Source: UBA3495 sp964629875 (GTDB lineage: Bacteria; Chloroflexota; Dehalococcoidia; Lucifugimonadales; UBA3495). From it: 24,154 nucleotides of DNA. The translations under genes were made by a program, and so were the position numbers. Below the pieces are notes generated by a model, which searched no databases, was not told the origin of the DNA, and was given only the letters and a program-made list of their open reading frames with translations. The DNA lies in the NCBI GenBank assembly GCA_964629875.1, contig CAZVRK010000026.1, positions 1 to 24,154 of the forward strand. The letters are read 5' to 3'. Each line of letters begins with the position of its first letter. Position 1 is the first letter of the stretch. Below are positions 23,452 through 24,154 of the stretch, one piece after another.

Positions 23452-24154
23452 TTGACTACTAACACTAATAAGAAAATAAGAAATCTTGCTATCATCGCGC
23501 ACGTTGATCACGGTAAAACAACGCTTGTCGACGCGTTGCTTAAGCAAGGTCAAGTATTTAAAGCTCATCAGCAAGTTGGTGAGCTGATAATGGATGTTAA
23601 TCCACTGGAACGTGAACGGGGTATTACGATATTGGCGAAAAATGCCTCAGTTATCTACAAAGACATAAAAATAAACATAATTGACACACCGGGACACGCG
23701 GACTTCAGTGGTGAAGTAGAGCGAATAATGAATATGGCAGATGGGTGTCTATTAGTAGTAGATGCTGTTGATGGCCCGATGCCACAGACTACCTACGTGT
23801 TGCGTCAGGCTTTGCAGCAGAATGTAACACCGATGGTTATCATAAATAAGATCGACCGAGATCAGAGCAGAGTTCCAGAAGTTATTGAGATGGTACAGGA
23901 CCTTTTCCTGGAATTAGCTACTAAAGACGAGCAACTCGATTTCCCGATTATTTATGCCTCAGCTCGCGGTGGTTACGCTACTAGAGATCTGAATATAGAG
24001 AGTCCTGATATGGTACCGCTTTTTGAGGCTATCATTGAATCTGTACCCCCTCCGTCGGGAGATCCTAGGGAAGATTTACAGATGTTAGTAGCTGCGCTGG
24101 ACTATGATAATTATTTGGGGCAAGTTGCCATAGGGAGAATATCAAGAGGGACAA
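23452..24154 (+). CDS. typA: GTP-binding protein TypA/BipA (partial, runs off right edge)
   Basis: 234 codons of a translational GTPase are open to the window end. G-motifs are all present: IIAHVDHGKTTLVDALL (G1), ERERGITILAKN (G2), DTPGHADFSGEVERIM (G3) and INKIDRD (G4), followed by ASARGGYA and the domain II start (DYDNYLGQVAIGRI). The ERERGITILAKN form and MDVNPLE are TypA/BipA rather than EF-G or LepA. TypA is a ribosome-associated GTPase tied to stress, cold and 50S assembly. The TTG at 23452 has GGGGG about 7 nt upstream and gives the usual short N-terminus; an in-frame ATG at 23401 would add 17 hydrophobic residues without a good ribosome-binding site. The gene is divergent from thiL. 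About 370 residues are missing. Confidence 0.93.
   Translation, partial: MTTNTNKKIRNLAIIAHVDHGKTTLVDALLKQGQVFKAHQQVGELIMDVNPLERERGITILAKNASVIYKDIKINIIDTPGHADFSGEVERIMNMADGCLLVVDAVDGPMPQTTYVLRQALQQNVTPMVIINKIDRDQSRVPEVIEMVQDLFLELATKDEQLDFPIIYASARGGYATRDLNIESPDMVPLFEAIIESVPPPSGDPREDLQMLVAALDYDNYLGQVAIGRISRGT

Noticed and set aside
1..24154. CRISPR arrays, tRNA or rRNA genes, insertion sequences, phage or defence islands
   Set aside because: No regularly spaced repeats, cloverleaf-like sequences, transposase or integrase motifs were seen; the lone methyltransferase is not enough to call a defence system.

Overview
This window looks like a piece of a moderately AT-rich, free-living bacterial genome. 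Paired amidases, a luciferase-like flavin monooxygenase, an SCP2-type thiolase with its DUF35 partner and a YdiJ-type FAD/Fe-S dehydrogenase sit beside ordinary housekeeping genes. That mixture resembles marine SAR202-type Chloroflexota. This is an inference from gene content, not from a marker-gene phylogeny. A run of exactly 100 N inside thiL (22942-23041) shows that this is a scaffolded draft assembly, probably a metagenome-assembled or single-cell genome.

Left region (1-7271). On the minus strand lie a TauE/SafE-type permease cut by the left edge, a solitary DNA methyltransferase and an AcoX-like ATP-NAD kinase family protein. An amidase on the plus strand converges on a 968-residue FAD/Fe-S dehydrogenase. 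Upstream of that dehydrogenase is a probable 59-residue zinc-ribbon protein.

Catabolic region (7421-12448). This holds a second amidase, an SCP2-type thiolase with a DUF35 zinc-ribbon/OB-fold partner, a VOC-family protein on the minus strand and an LLM-class flavin monooxygenase. Promoter-like -35/-10 pairs precede the thiolase and the monooxygenase. A bidirectional hairpin terminator lies between the DUF35 and VOC genes, and a perfect 62-nt palindrome lies just after the monooxygenase. Together the enzymes suggest oxidation, amide hydrolysis and thiolytic cleavage of organic compounds, but no substrate can be named.

Core region (12621-24154). Pyruvate kinase converges on the glutamate synthase operon gltB-gltD (minus strand, with an 8-nt overlap). 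Divergent from gltB is rsfS, whose 3' end overlaps ndk tail to tail. A minus-strand operon thiL-tsaE-tsaB-ndk makes thiamine diphosphate, two parts of the tRNA t6A machinery and nucleoside diphosphate kinase. Its predicted promoter would give a leaderless thiL mRNA. The window ends inside typA (bipA) on the plus strand.

I see no rRNA, tRNA, CRISPR array, transposase, integrase or phage gene, and no convincing new multi-gene system. The most unusual items are the perfect palindrome, the leaderless thiL arrangement, the domain order of the solitary methyltransferase, the overlooked zinc-ribbon gene and departures from usual active-site loops in one amidase and in pyruvate kinase.
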